A DNA stretch of 20,063 nt. Source: a virus. This document shows positions 1-7,531 of this stretch, piece by piece. The translations under genes and the position numbers were made by a program. Positions within the stretch are counted from its first letter, which is position 1; the number at the start of each line of letters is the position of its first letter. The stretch covers positions 1 to 20,063 of IMG/VR virus record IMGVR_UViG_3300005436_000187; one strand, given 5' to 3'. The notes beneath the pieces were generated by a model. The model was not told the DNA's origin and searched no databases. It saw only the letters and a program-made list of their open reading frames with translations.

Positions 1-52
1 GAGAGATGCGTTCTGCATCTCCGACCTCTAGATGGATTCCTCCTATCCGCAC
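1..52 (-). CDS. Start of an unknown gene, cut by the window edge
   Basis: A GTG codon at 52-50 lies 8 bases after a strong AGGAGGT ribosome site (61-67, minus strand) and opens a frame with no stop to the window edge. Only 17 residues are visible, beginning MRIGGIHLEVGDAERIS, too few to name a family. It is the first gene after the promoter at 97-126, which supports it as the head of a separate transcription unit. A 7-bp inverted repeat (3-9 with 15-21) falls inside the first codons. Confidence 0.6.
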   Translation of the reverse strand, partial: MRIGGIHLEVGDAERIS

Positions 53-96
53 TGTTTGTTACCTCCTTTCCTTTCTTTTATATATTCTTATAATAT

Positions 97-126
97 ATTA
101 TATAATATATTTGTGGCAAAAATCAA
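97..126 (-). promoter_or_regulatory. Promoter of unit D (TTGATT - 18 bp - TATAAT)
   Basis: On the minus strand TTGATT (126-121), inside the shared string CTTGATTTT, is followed after 18 bases by TATAAT (102-97), then an AT-rich run and a ribosome site for the gene at 52. The same arrangement recurs at 6929-6957, 9384-9413 and 19612-19640, always just upstream of a gene after a gap, so it is very probably a sigma-70-type phage promoter. Confidence 0.8.
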
Positions 127-137
127 GAGGCGGGGCC

Positions 138-389
138 TCAAATTTTAGTCTGTAGTATCACCGCTAGTGTTACTCCACAAACAAAGCCAAGTAGCATTAC
201 CGCAACCGATGCCTCAACGGCCAGTAAGCCTAGAAAGCACAGGCAACCTAGTGTGACTGCTAGGACTTGTACATGTCGCTTGCGGAGAGCATACTTGTAC
301 TTCGATGTGAAGTAGATAACGTACTGTAGATTGTAGAGAGCAATGCCCGCTGCTATGCCAATGAGGAGTACCAAGAGCTTAGTAATCAT
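138..389 (-). CDS. Small integral membrane protein
   Basis: An 83-residue, strongly hydrophobic protein. The start is ATG at 389, which overlaps the stop of the J-domain gene as ATGA and has AAGGAG 6-7 bases upstream; a longer open frame runs upstream without a ribosome site. One hydrophobic segment is at about residues 3-27, then a Lys/Arg-rich stretch (KYKYALRKRH), then hydrophobic sequence over about 40-80 that could hold two more helices. The size and topology would suit a holin or another small phage membrane protein, but no family is recognised and no lysin gene is near. It is the last gene of unit C, directly before the unit D promoter, and translation is likely coupled to the J-domain gene. 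Confidence 0.75.
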   Translation of the reverse strand: MITKLLVLLIGIAAGIALYNLQYVIYFTSKYKYALRKRHVQVLAVTLGCLCFLGLLAVEASVAVMLLGFVCGVTLAVILQTKI

Positions 390-943
390 CTGACTCTCCT
401 TGCGGCAAATGCCAGACACCAGTTGTATGCTGCTTGGAATGTCTGCCACTCGCGTTTCGTGTGACCCAGATCCGGATGGTGCAGAAGTGAGGCCTTGCGA
501 TAGGCACTACGAATAGTAGCTGCATCACGCGTCACTGGAATTTTGATGTATGAGAATGCTTCCTGTGGAGTGAAATCTTCTTGGATAGGCTCTTCTGCGA
601 TCTCCGGCTCAAGCGCTGTCGCAGGTTCCGGTTCCGGTATTAAGAACACTTCGTCGTCTACCACGAGTTGGGGTTGCACATCGCGCGTACGCACATATGC
701 ACGAATAGCACGTGAGCGCAGCTCGGCGCAGTTTTTAAAGAAGGGTGATATCAATTCGAAGCCGTAACCGTCGATCGTCCACGTGCCGCTATCGTCCACT
801 TGACAATGAAACAGTTCGCTCTGGCTGAATAGCGATAGGTATCCCTCGAGAGCGAGCCTAGTTGCCTCATCTCCGGAAAACTGAAAGTGTAGTCCCCGAC
901 GGGAAACAAACAGGTTCTGCAGTGTCAATGCGAAAGTCTTCAC
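386..943 (-). CDS. J-domain (DnaJ-like) protein with C-terminal J domain
   Basis: A protein of 185 residues from GTG 943 (GGAGG 10 bases upstream, start 4 bases after the previous stop); an ATG at 976 would give 196 residues and overlap the neighbour by 29 bases. The last 55 or so residues look like a J domain: a YIKIPV opening, a helix IRSAYRKASLLHHPD carrying the diagnostic HPD tripeptide (156-158), and a closing helix (TFQAAYNW). J domains stimulate the ATPase of DnaK/Hsp70 chaperones, so this protein may recruit the host chaperone. The N-terminal 100 residues are unrecognised, and the two parts are joined by an acidic, Pro/Glu-rich linker (EPEPATALEPE). Classical DnaJ has its J domain at the N-terminus, so the order here is reversed. 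Confidence 0.8.
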   Translation of the reverse strand: MKTFALTLQNLFVSRRGLHFQFSGDEATRLALEGYLSLFSQSELFHCQVDDSGTWTIDGYGFELISPFFKNCAELRSRAIRAYVRTRDVQPQLVVDDEVFLIPEPEPATALEPEIAEEPIQEDFTPQEAFSYIKIPVTRDAATIRSAYRKASLLHHPDLGHTKREWQTFQAAYNWCLAFAARRVR

Positions 944-947
944 ATCT

Positions 948-1244
948 TTATGGCCTCCACGTGCGGCAATACTCATTGTAGTTCTCTACTGTAGGATCGA
1001 CAGAGAAGCACATGTCGAGTATTATCTCCAGCGGCATCTGGTGAAGCAACGTGGGTACAGACTCTTGTGAGGCAAATCGGTCGAGGGCTAGCGCGACGCT
1101 AGAGAGTCGAGTGTCCATCACGTCTCTTGCAAGACTGCCTATCTGCTGTGCGAGTCTGCGAATATATGCAGGGGTCGTTCTAGTCGGGCGTGGAACTGTA
1201 GCGGAGAGCTCCCTACGTAGGACGTCCTTATTAATATGTGTCAT
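948..1244 (-). CDS. Small protein of unknown function (98 aa)
   Basis: A 98-residue frame starting at ATG 1244, one base after the stop of the upstream gene; an AGGAGG stands 12 bases before the ATG, within the end of that gene. The protein begins MTHINKDVLRREL, has a basic, Pro/Thr-rich stretch near residues 18-26 and several probable helices, and ends NEYCRTWRP. No known family, signal peptide or membrane segment is seen. Its tight packing between the MazG-like and J-domain genes supports it as a real gene of unit C. Confidence 0.65.
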   Translation of the reverse strand: MTHINKDVLRRELSATVPRPTRTTPAYIRRLAQQIGSLARDVMDTRLSSVALALDRFASQESVPTLLHQMPLEIILDMCFSVDPTVENYNEYCRTWRP

Positions 1245-1245
1245 A

Positions 1246-1767
1246 CTATTTATATGCCTCCTGTACACCAACCAGCTTTTTGTGTTGCGAGAATGTGTGT
1301 GCCAAGCTACCATTCCTCCATCTACCCGCCCAATATCCAAAGCCTAATGCATGTGCGCATGCGGCGAACTCCTTCGTTGGGTTTCTGTCTCCTGAAGCCC
1401 TCATCGAATACTTTCGCCGACAGACGGTTTTAACAGCATCGATTGGTAGCTGATAGAAGTCTAGCGTCGCTGGTAGAAGCTCCAAGTGAGCATCCAACTC
1501 GCGTATATGCAAGCAGACACCGACGTAGAGTAGATCTGCTGCTTCCATTAGGAGATCAACATATGCACGGATGCCCACATCGGACTCAGTGTCGTAGCGC
1601 ACTTCGTGCTGCCACCTGTCCCAAGCACGGTCGAACTCTATCTTCTCCTCTCTCCAGTAGTCAAGCCAAGTGTGAACATCCGGAAAGTCTCCACCGTCGA
1701 TTGCTATACTAACTCGCAAAGCAATCTCAACCATTTCCTGTATGAAGGCGTCGTCGATTGTCGACAT
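1246..1767 (-). CDS. Possible MazG-like nucleotide pyrophosphohydrolase
   Basis: A 173-residue, mainly helical protein. The start is ATG 1767, two bases after the preceding stop, with AAAGGTGG 7 bases upstream. Residues 38-46 (WREEKIEFD) and 74-80 (MEAADLL) give the E-x2-E and E-x2-D pairs (E41/E44, E75/D78) that bind magnesium in all-alpha NTP pyrophosphohydrolases. They are followed by a basic patch and NPTKE (129-133), which could contact nucleotide. Members of that superfamily hydrolyse NTPs or dNTPs to monophosphates. The assignment rests on motifs only and is tentative. It lies between an intein-like gene and a small unknown gene, downstream of the polymerase. Confidence 0.5.
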   Translation of the reverse strand: MSTIDDAFIQEMVEIALRVSIAIDGGDFPDVHTWLDYWREEKIEFDRAWDRWQHEVRYDTESDVGIRAYVDLLMEAADLLYVGVCLHIRELDAHLELLPATLDFYQLPIDAVKTVCRRKYSMRASGDRNPTKEFAACAHALGFGYWAGRWRNGSLAHTFSQHKKLVGVQEAYK

Positions 1768-1769
1768 TG

Positions 1770-2756
1770 TTATACCACCTTTACTATATACGGTACGCAA
1801 ATTGCCTCGACACTCACTCGATATGCATCTCCAGAAGTGCGTACATTCGTGGCAGAGTCCACTTTGCACTCATAGTGATCCGTGAACGTCGCGATGTGGT
1901 GTTGTAGTCTTCTGCGAAGCCAACCGAACTGTATAACCCACTCGTCAATTCGCGTACCGCGACGTACCATCGGAGAGGAGCACTTGCCAAGCTTGTTGAG
2001 TAGCAGTACTAGTCCACGTGCGAGTTCTGCAGTCGTCGCAGTGACTTTCCAGCCAGACATATAGTAACCCTCGCCCTGTAGATATGCGAACAGCACTTGC
2101 TCTACAAAGGCATTCGGTGCATCGAGTAGCCACATAGGCATACGTCGCTGCCGTATACTGCGACCGAACTCAGATAGTAGTGTTGCAAGTTTAGTATTGG
2201 CGTAGCTCACCTGTTGATGCCGTCCTCTTGGTACAATGCGCGGCGTTGACATCCGCGTCTCGTACCCTGGAGTGACGAACTGTCCTTGTAACTCCCGAAG
2301 GTCTTTCACTAGCGTTGATACAACCTCCTCTTCAATTGCATTAAGATGAAAGTACACGATGTCTGTTGCAATGTGACCTGCAGACATATACCAGCCGATG
2401 ACATTCGCTAACTCCGCACTAAGTAGTACACCTTGTATGTGGCTCAGACTGCCCTCGGGTATACGTGGTACCCACAGCGCGTCTTCCATTCGGACTTTAT
2501 CTAGAGCTAGCCAAGCCCAATGCGTATCTTCCCTCTTCCTAGCCCAAACAGCGCCCGACACGGGTAGTGTCACAGTTGAACATCCGTAGACGTCCAATGT
2601 GACACTCTGCATATCTGTTACCGACGTGTGATGTATGTTTGCGGCAGCGGAGCACTGTGTAGCCCACGTTTGGAACTGCTGCCCTTCTGTGACATTCTCA
2701 ATAGGCAACAGGCCGTCGCGGGTCCACACAACTGTACCTTTTGGTATGCTACTCAT
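1770..2756 (-). CDS. Stand-alone intein-like Hint/LAGLIDADG protein, probably splicing-dead
   Basis: 328 residues. The ATG (2756) directly follows the polymerase TAG stop, in the same frame, with AAAGGG 6 bases before it. The N-terminus (GTVVWTRDGLLPIENV) resembles intein block A, but there is no Cys or Ser at the splice position, and the block B TP-x-H motif is not seen (TLPVSG). Two LAGLIDADG-like helices are visible: LANVIGWYMSAG, where the acidic residue is Ala, and VLFAYLQGEG, which keeps Glu. The C-terminus (VPYIVKVV) lacks the usual His-Asn end of an intein. It therefore looks like an intein-derived protein that neither splices nor, probably, cuts DNA with two intact sites. It could still bind DNA, act as a maturase-like factor, or be a decaying homing endonuclease. 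Confidence 0.75.
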   Translation of the reverse strand: MSSIPKGTVVWTRDGLLPIENVTEGQQFQTWATQCSAAANIHHTSVTDMQSVTLDVYGCSTVTLPVSGAVWARKREDTHWAWLALDKVRMEDALWVPRIPEGSLSHIQGVLLSAELANVIGWYMSAGHIATDIVYFHLNAIEEEVVSTLVKDLRELQGQFVTPGYETRMSTPRIVPRGRHQQVSYANTKLATLLSEFGRSIRQRRMPMWLLDAPNAFVEQVLFAYLQGEGYYMSGWKVTATTAELARGLVLLLNKLGKCSSPMVRRGTRIDEWVIQFGWLRRRLQHHIATFTDHYECKVDSATNVRTSGDAYRVSVEAICVPYIVKVV

Positions 2757-5700
2757 CTACGACCCTTTCTGTAGGCACTCTGGACAGATGGACTGTAAGT
2801 TGTACCAGTCGGCATCGCGAGTATTGTTGTTCTGAAACCTGACAGTCAACTGTTCCTCAGCAAATGCCTGTTTACACGCACTACACTTATAGCGATTGCG
2901 CGCGTGTACGCGAGGTAGTCGTCGCTTGAGGCGACACGTTGTACAGAGCGTTATCAAATTCGATATCTCATCGTTCTCATCGTTGTCGTCAATGTACTCC
3001 GCCAGCAGTAAGTTACTGGGAAAGTCATCGTCGTACTGGCCGCAGTCCGCGCAAGTGAAGTTGTCTCTATGATGAGCCAGGTAGATCGCTTCGGACAGTA
3101 CTGTTCCCCAACGCTTGCCTACGTCGCCTTCAGCTACGAACTTGACCAGGTCTGACTGTGGCGGCGCGTACTCCTCCATGCACTCACGCATAACTTGTAG
3201 CGCTCTAGGTGCAGTCTCTCTCCAGATCTCTGCTTCGATACTGTCGTGTACGAAGAATAGCACTCTACCCAAGTTCTCCCTCATAAAGATCTCGTGTATC
3301 TTTACGAGAGCTCGCAGTGTAATATCGCTTGCAAAAGACTGTGGTGGAGTATTCATCGCCTGACGTCTAGCCATCGATATGTTATTGTTTGTCAGGAACG
3401 GAAACTGCCTACGCCTACCCATTGGTGTGGCAAGATAACCTCTCGTTTTGACGTAGTGAACCTGCTGCTCAATCCAAACCTTCCAGTCCGCGTAGTGTCC
3501 CCAGAAGCGATTTAAGTATGCTTGCGCCTCTGGTACGGGTACGCCCAAGCCATCCTCTTCCGATGTCGCAAGAGACTGCGCGGATCTACCGTAGCTTATA
3601 CCGAACGTATTGTGACTCACAAGCCCGTTCGTAACCCACGAATGTCCATTAGGAACAGTCAGATCGAAGACGTCTTCCGTCTCTTCCATAAGATCGGCGC
3701 TGTTCACTTGTACATAGGTCGCAGCATCTACTACCATTCGCGTACGAGATCTCCATTGGATGGTACGAGCTTCCTCCGGTAGTGCCTTACTACTAATCAG
3801 TCCCAACTCGTGTCGCAGCGCAGATAGCTCGTACGAGAGGCAGTGCGTCTGATAGTGGTACGGACTCTCATACTGCAACGTTGTCTGCCTTCTCAGAGCA
3901 GGATTACGCTGTGACGTTATCGTAGAAAAGACTCCAGCGTTAATTAGGATATACTGCACTTGACGTGCTAGCTCTGGACTGTTCGTACCATAGGCAGCAT
4001 CGCTCGAATGACGATTCACGTGGCCGTCGCCGTTCCAGGCTGCACCTAACATCGCAAGCAAGAATTCTCTTGGTGCGCAACGTAGTCGCAGTGGTATGAC
4101 TTTCTGTCCCGCGCCAGAGTTGTGAAACTCTGGAAAGACGGCCAACCACCAGTGTGCTACTAGTGCGTAGTCCAGTTGTATTGTATGCTTGGAGTGCTTC
4201 AGTTGTCGATTGTCGATGCCAAAGACGTCCTGTATGCAATATAGCAACTCCTCACGAATCTCAAGATCTGTAGCGGCAAAAGTAATACCCTGCGGACGAC
4301 TGTCGTGCCAATTGATGCAACCCTCAGAGATGTAGTAACCGACTAGTCTTGCCAGTGGTAGTGTCATCTCCGTTGGCAACGTCGGCACTGCTCTTGGTCT
4401 AGCTCCCTGTATTGACCTGTTTGGAAAGTGCCGCGTATACAAAGCATATACATCTACTTCGGGTAGGTCGATCCGATTGCCCCAAACGTTAGTGCCTAGC
4501 GCAATCTGTACCCAGTCGTTGCGTTGTAACTCGCAAGCGCTAACCCAACCGTGATCTGTCATGATCGGGTGCTCTGGTGTACAGAGCAACTCGAGGTTGC
4601 CATTCAGCACGATTCTGTACACTGGCTGCTGCTCGATGCGAACGAGTTGTGTTGCCGCCTGTGGACCGTCTATTGTCGCAACGGTCATATTAGCATCGAC
4701 AGTGTACGATCCTTCATGTGGTAGTAGCTCATCTCCGCGAACGAGACCAAGTTCCGTTACAGTGTAGCTCGAGACTGCCGTGCAAACGAACTTCGTTCTA
4801 AATCTCAACTCATACATCACGTCGCCGAAGAGAGTTGGCTTCATCATTGGCGGTGCGTAGTAACGCTTGACGGAACTGCGCAAGAGAGGTTGCGTCTTGA
4901 TATACTCAAGCAACGCTCTCTCATCGCCCTTCAGACGATTGCACTCATCAATGATAGGCTTGAAGATCTCATTCATTGTCGCTGTGTGGATGTCGCCTTC
5001 CACAGCCTTGTTGAGATTCGCATCTCTAGTAAGATACGCTGTGACCTTTGACTCCAAGCTCTTGAAGTCGAAGGACGCAAAGTCCATTCCTGGGGATGCA
5101 ACCAGCATGTTCTTAACTGCTGGCGCGGTGGCGATGTTCTGTAGGTTCGGCGTACTGCTTGCTCTGCCAGTATCTGTGCCAGTCAATCGGTAGTCAACGT
5201 GCAGGCGATCGTTCTCGTCTAGTTTCGCCAGCAGACCCTTAAAGTAGATAGCGTAGAACCGATTCAGATCAGAGTAGTCAAGCAAGCGTTGACAGATAGC
5301 GTAGCGTTTCTTATTGTTCTCGAGCACCTTCTTATCACAACAGCGCTTGCCAGGATCTCTAGGATCTTCCTTATACAACGGAAAGCGTAAATGGTCATAT
5401 AGCAAATGTGCCTTCTGATGTGAGGAGTTGACATTAAACCTCGCAGGATCGCCAATCTTCTGGCACCCGGGACAGTCTGGATCAAAGAAATCCAGCGCTA
5501 CCATCTGACGAATGTCCTGTATGATCGTTGCCATCTTGGCTTCATACGTCGACTTCATCAGTTCCGTATACTGTCGATCGATTGGAGTTCCCCAACCTTC
5601 GATATCCGCAAAAGCATTAGATGCGGGTATCAACAAGTTATCGTGACACCACATTAGTGACGGGTAGCCTTCTTCGCTCTCGGGTTGGGAGTCCATCTCT

Positions 5701-6899
5701 GCCTTCAGCTTGAAGTACAGTTCCCTAGTCCAGTAACAGTCGTTTGCGAGGTACGGATGGCGTACGTGGTCTGGTATGTTAGAGAACGGGTCTGATGTGG
5801 ATCGCAGATACTGTTTGTTATCCTTTTCCCATTCGGGAGCGTGACACCACTTACGTGCTAGCGGCTTGAGGCCTACACCAATGCCTGCTGATGTCCAAGC
5901 ATCGTCACCTGCACTACCACGACTGTCTAGTAAGTATGCCATCAACATCGTATCCCATGCAGCGTGAGCACCTTGTATTTTATGCACACGTAACATCGAA
6001 CTGTCGAACTTAAAATTGTGACCACCCCACTGAAGTGGCTTGCTCAACAGTTCGTTGAGCTTTGCGCGAACCCTTACATCGTCAAGTGCTGGTCGAGTAA
6101 TGATATACGTATACCCAGGACGCCAACAGAATCCGATATCCAAAATGGGATTCTTTGGAGAGCGATCTAGATAGTCAGTCTCTATATCGACGGCTATGAT
6201 ATCGTCTGAGGTAAGGTGACGTGACATCCAGTCGATGCCGGAGAGCGCACCCTTCACGGTATCATCGACTATGAACTTAATCTCTGGAGCGGCAAGTGCA
6301 CTTGCGGACAGCGGCAGCGCTAGCACACGTTTGATGTTTCCCATTCCGTCCCAGTAGTCTGGAAAGACGGACTCGTTGTGTAGCACTGCTGCTGGATGGC
6401 GCGTGTATGCTAGAAAGCACTTGAAGCGATCAGACCACTCAATGCGACCTTGCGCTTTCATGATACTCTCATTAGTATGCGTAACACCACGTACGGCACT
6501 AGAACCTAGTATGACGATTACGTGCTTGTCCTTTAGTGCATCCAGCTCCGCTACGAGACGCTCATTGCACATGTCGATGTCGTTGGCCTTCGGAGTTGCA
6601 TTCCCATCGGGTCTACAGAGACAGGCGTTAGTTGCATAGACGTCTGCTCTCGTCAGACCAATCTCTTCTAGCGTTCTATCTAGCAGACGACCAGCTTCAC
6701 CCATGAAGGGTTTGCCGTACGTCGCTTCCTTCTCTCCTGGGGCTTCAGCGACGAAGACTACTTTTGCGTTGAGATTACCAAAACCGTACACCGGCCTTGG
6801 TCCAGATGTCGATCGGAGACCACACCTGTCACAACGACAAAGGGCAAGCGTTGGAAGGGCTTGCCCTATGACTCGACTCCCTGTTGTTGTAGTCAACAC
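2757..6899 (-). CDS. polA: Family A DNA polymerase fused to uracil-DNA glycosylase, 3'-5' exonuclease and Cys-rich tail, with intein
   Basis: 1380 residues, 988 after intein removal. Residues 20-195 resemble family 4 uracil-DNA glycosylase: CDRC, AEAPGE, GKPFMG, CLCRPDGN, a later Cys (C111) and RHPAAVL, the Cys set suggesting a 4Fe-4S cluster. Residues 232-400 are a DnaQ-like exonuclease (DIE 238-240, HNFKFD with D299, YLAND with D387). The polymerase follows: TGRASSTPNLQN near 577, motif A D611/E616, motif B R699, K703 and FGISYG after the intein, and motif C VHDS 1217-1220. An intein (706-1097) splits motif B. The tail from about 1280 carries four CxxC pairs resembling a degenerate HNH or zinc ribbon. 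Bacillus phage SPO1 polymerase is a known glycosylase-polymerase fusion. AAGGAG is followed by GTG (6899) and TTG (6896); either could start translation. First gene of unit C. Confidence 0.95.
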   Translation of the reverse strand: MLTTTTGSRVIGQALPTLALCRCDRCGLRSTSGPRPVYGFGNLNAKVVFVAEAPGEKEATYGKPFMGEAGRLLDRTLEEIGLTRADVYATNACLCRPDGNATPKANDIDMCNERLVAELDALKDKHVIVILGSSAVRGVTHTNESIMKAQGRIEWSDRFKCFLAYTRHPAAVLHNESVFPDYWDGMGNIKRVLALPLSASALAAPEIKFIVDDTVKGALSGIDWMSRHLTSDDIIAVDIETDYLDRSPKNPILDIGFCWRPGYTYIITRPALDDVRVRAKLNELLSKPLQWGGHNFKFDSSMLRVHKIQGAHAAWDTMLMAYLLDSRGSAGDDAWTSAGIGVGLKPLARKWCHAPEWEKDNKQYLRSTSDPFSNIPDHVRHPYLANDCYWTRELYFKLKAEMDSQPESEEGYPSLMWCHDNLLIPASNAFADIEGWGTPIDRQYTELMKSTYEAKMATIIQDIRQMVALDFFDPDCPGCQKIGDPARFNVNSSHQKAHLLYDHLRFPLYKEDPRDPGKRCCDKKVLENNKKRYAICQRLLDYSDLNRFYAIYFKGLLAKLDENDRLHVDYRLTGTDTGRASSTPNLQNIATAPAVKNMLVASPGMDFASFDFKSLESKVTAYLTRDANLNKAVEGDIHTATMNEIFKPIIDECNRLKGDERALLEYIKTQPLLRSSVKRYYAPPMMKPTLFGDVMYELRFRTKFVCTAVSSYTVTELGLVRGDELLPHEGSYTVDANMTVATIDGPQAATQLVRIEQQPVYRIVLNGNLELLCTPEHPIMTDHGWVSACELQRNDWVQIALGTNVWGNRIDLPEVDVYALYTRHFPNRSIQGARPRAVPTLPTEMTLPLARLVGYYISEGCINWHDSRPQGITFAATDLEIREELLYCIQDVFGIDNRQLKHSKHTIQLDYALVAHWWLAVFPEFHNSGAGQKVIPLRLRCAPREFLLAMLGAAWNGDGHVNRHSSDAAYGTNSPELARQVQYILINAGVFSTITSQRNPALRRQTTLQYESPYHYQTHCLSYELSALRHELGLISSKALPEEARTIQWRSRTRMVVDAATYVQVNSADLMEETEDVFDLTVPNGHSWVTNGLVSHNTFGISYGRSAQSLATSEEDGLGVPVPEAQAYLNRFWGHYADWKVWIEQQVHYVKTRGYLATPMGRRRQFPFLTNNNISMARRQAMNTPPQSFASDITLRALVKIHEIFMRENLGRVLFFVHDSIEAEIWRETAPRALQVMRECMEEYAPPQSDLVKFVAEGDVGKRWGTVLSEAIYLAHHRDNFTCADCGQYDDDFPSNLLLAEYIDDNDENDEISNLITLCTTCRLKRRLPRVHARNRYKCSACKQAFAEEQLTVRFQNNNTRDADWYNLQSICPECLQKGS
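3609..4784 (-). other. Intein with LAGLIDADG endonuclease in the polymerase motif B
   Basis: Polymerase residues 706-1097 (392 aa) interrupt the conserved R-x3-K-x3-FG-x2-YG helix exactly between V705 and T1098; removing them restores the motif. Splice residues are complete: Cys1, block B TPEHPI (775-780), block F VFDLTVPNGHSWV, the terminal His-Asn (1096-1097) and a +1 Thr. The endonuclease shows LARLVGYYISEG (849-860) and LLAMLGAAWNGDG (947-959), both with an acidic residue in place, so this copy looks active for both splicing and homing. Insertion in an active-site helix is typical of polymerase inteins. Confidence 0.93.
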
Positions 6900-6928
6900 C
6901 GTCTCCTTGTTTACTTGCTACTAATTAT

Positions 6929-6957
6929 ATTATAAAGTAAGCCTCAACAAAAATCAA
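6929..6957 (-). promoter_or_regulatory. Promoter of unit C (TTGATT - 17 bp - TATAAT)
   Basis: TTGATT (6957-6952, minus strand) within CTTGATTTT and TATAAT (6934-6929) are separated by 17 bases. The site fills the 59-base gap between the HNH stop and the polymerase start and predicts a leader of only about 20 bases before the polymerase. Confidence 0.82.
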
Positions 6958-6958
6958 G

Positions 6959-7531
6959 TTAAACTTCAGGGCTTGCTACGAGAGCTTTGGTACGTTTCTC
7001 TTTATTGCACTTCTGGTGCGCCAAACGCATGTTCTCAACCGTGTTTTGTCCACCGCTCTCTAATGCAACGACGTGATCGATCGACGTCTCTCGTCGGTCG
7101 ACTGGCTTACCGCAGATGTAGCACAGTCCGTGGTCTCGCTGATAGATGAGTCGCATGGAGACTTGCTCTCCCGGCTGCAATGTACCCTTCTCTCTTGCAC
7201 GTCGCTGGCTAGTGTAGAACCTTACCAGTTCCGGATGAGATGCTTGCCAAGCACTTACTTCCGCCTTAGCTCTTTCAGGATCGTTCTGATAGCGCCGTTT
7301 CGCAGCAGCGTTGAGCTGCTCCCTATGCGATGCATTGTACGTCGCGTGGTACGCAAGTCGCTCCTCACGCTGCTCTAGTGTCTCTTCCTCACGGCGTTTT
7401 TGTCCCTCTGCGTTCGTGCACTTTTTGCACTTGAGCATAAGTCTATCCGCACGTGCGTTGTTCTTACCGAACTTACTAATATCCTTCTCCCCACAGGTAG
7501 GACAAACCTTACCGGAAGGTGTAGACGACAT
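6959..7531 (-). CDS. HNH endonuclease with N-terminal zinc finger
   Basis: 190 residues. ATG 7531 has AAGGAG 6 bases upstream and lies inside the last 23 bases of the preceding gene. The N-terminus carries two CxxC pairs (C10/C13, C35/C38), probably one zinc site. A long charged helical region rich in Glu and Arg follows (45-115), which may bind DNA. The C-terminal HNH nuclease reads CYICGKPVDRRETSIDHVV (137-155), then NMRLAHQKCNKEKR (167-180), giving the His-Asn-His core and zinc-binding Cys pairs. It is a metal-dependent DNA-cutting domain, common in free-standing phage homing endonucleases. Its position directly upstream of the intein-bearing polymerase fits a mobile gene, though a packaging or nicking role cannot be excluded. 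Confidence 0.88.
   Translation of the reverse strand: MSSTPSGKVCPTCGEKDISKFGKNNARADRLMLKCKKCTNAEGQKRREEETLEQREERLAYHATYNASHREQLNAAAKRRYQNDPERAKAEVSAWQASHPELVRFYTSQRRAREKGTLQPGEQVSMRLIYQRDHGLCYICGKPVDRRETSIDHVVALESGGQNTVENMRLAHQKCNKEKRTKALVASPEV

Noticed and set aside
6841-6867. 9-bp inverted repeat near the 5' end of the polymerase gene.
   Set aside because: It lies in coding sequence and is short; similar chance repeats occur at 3-21 and 14219-14242, so no separate feature is called.
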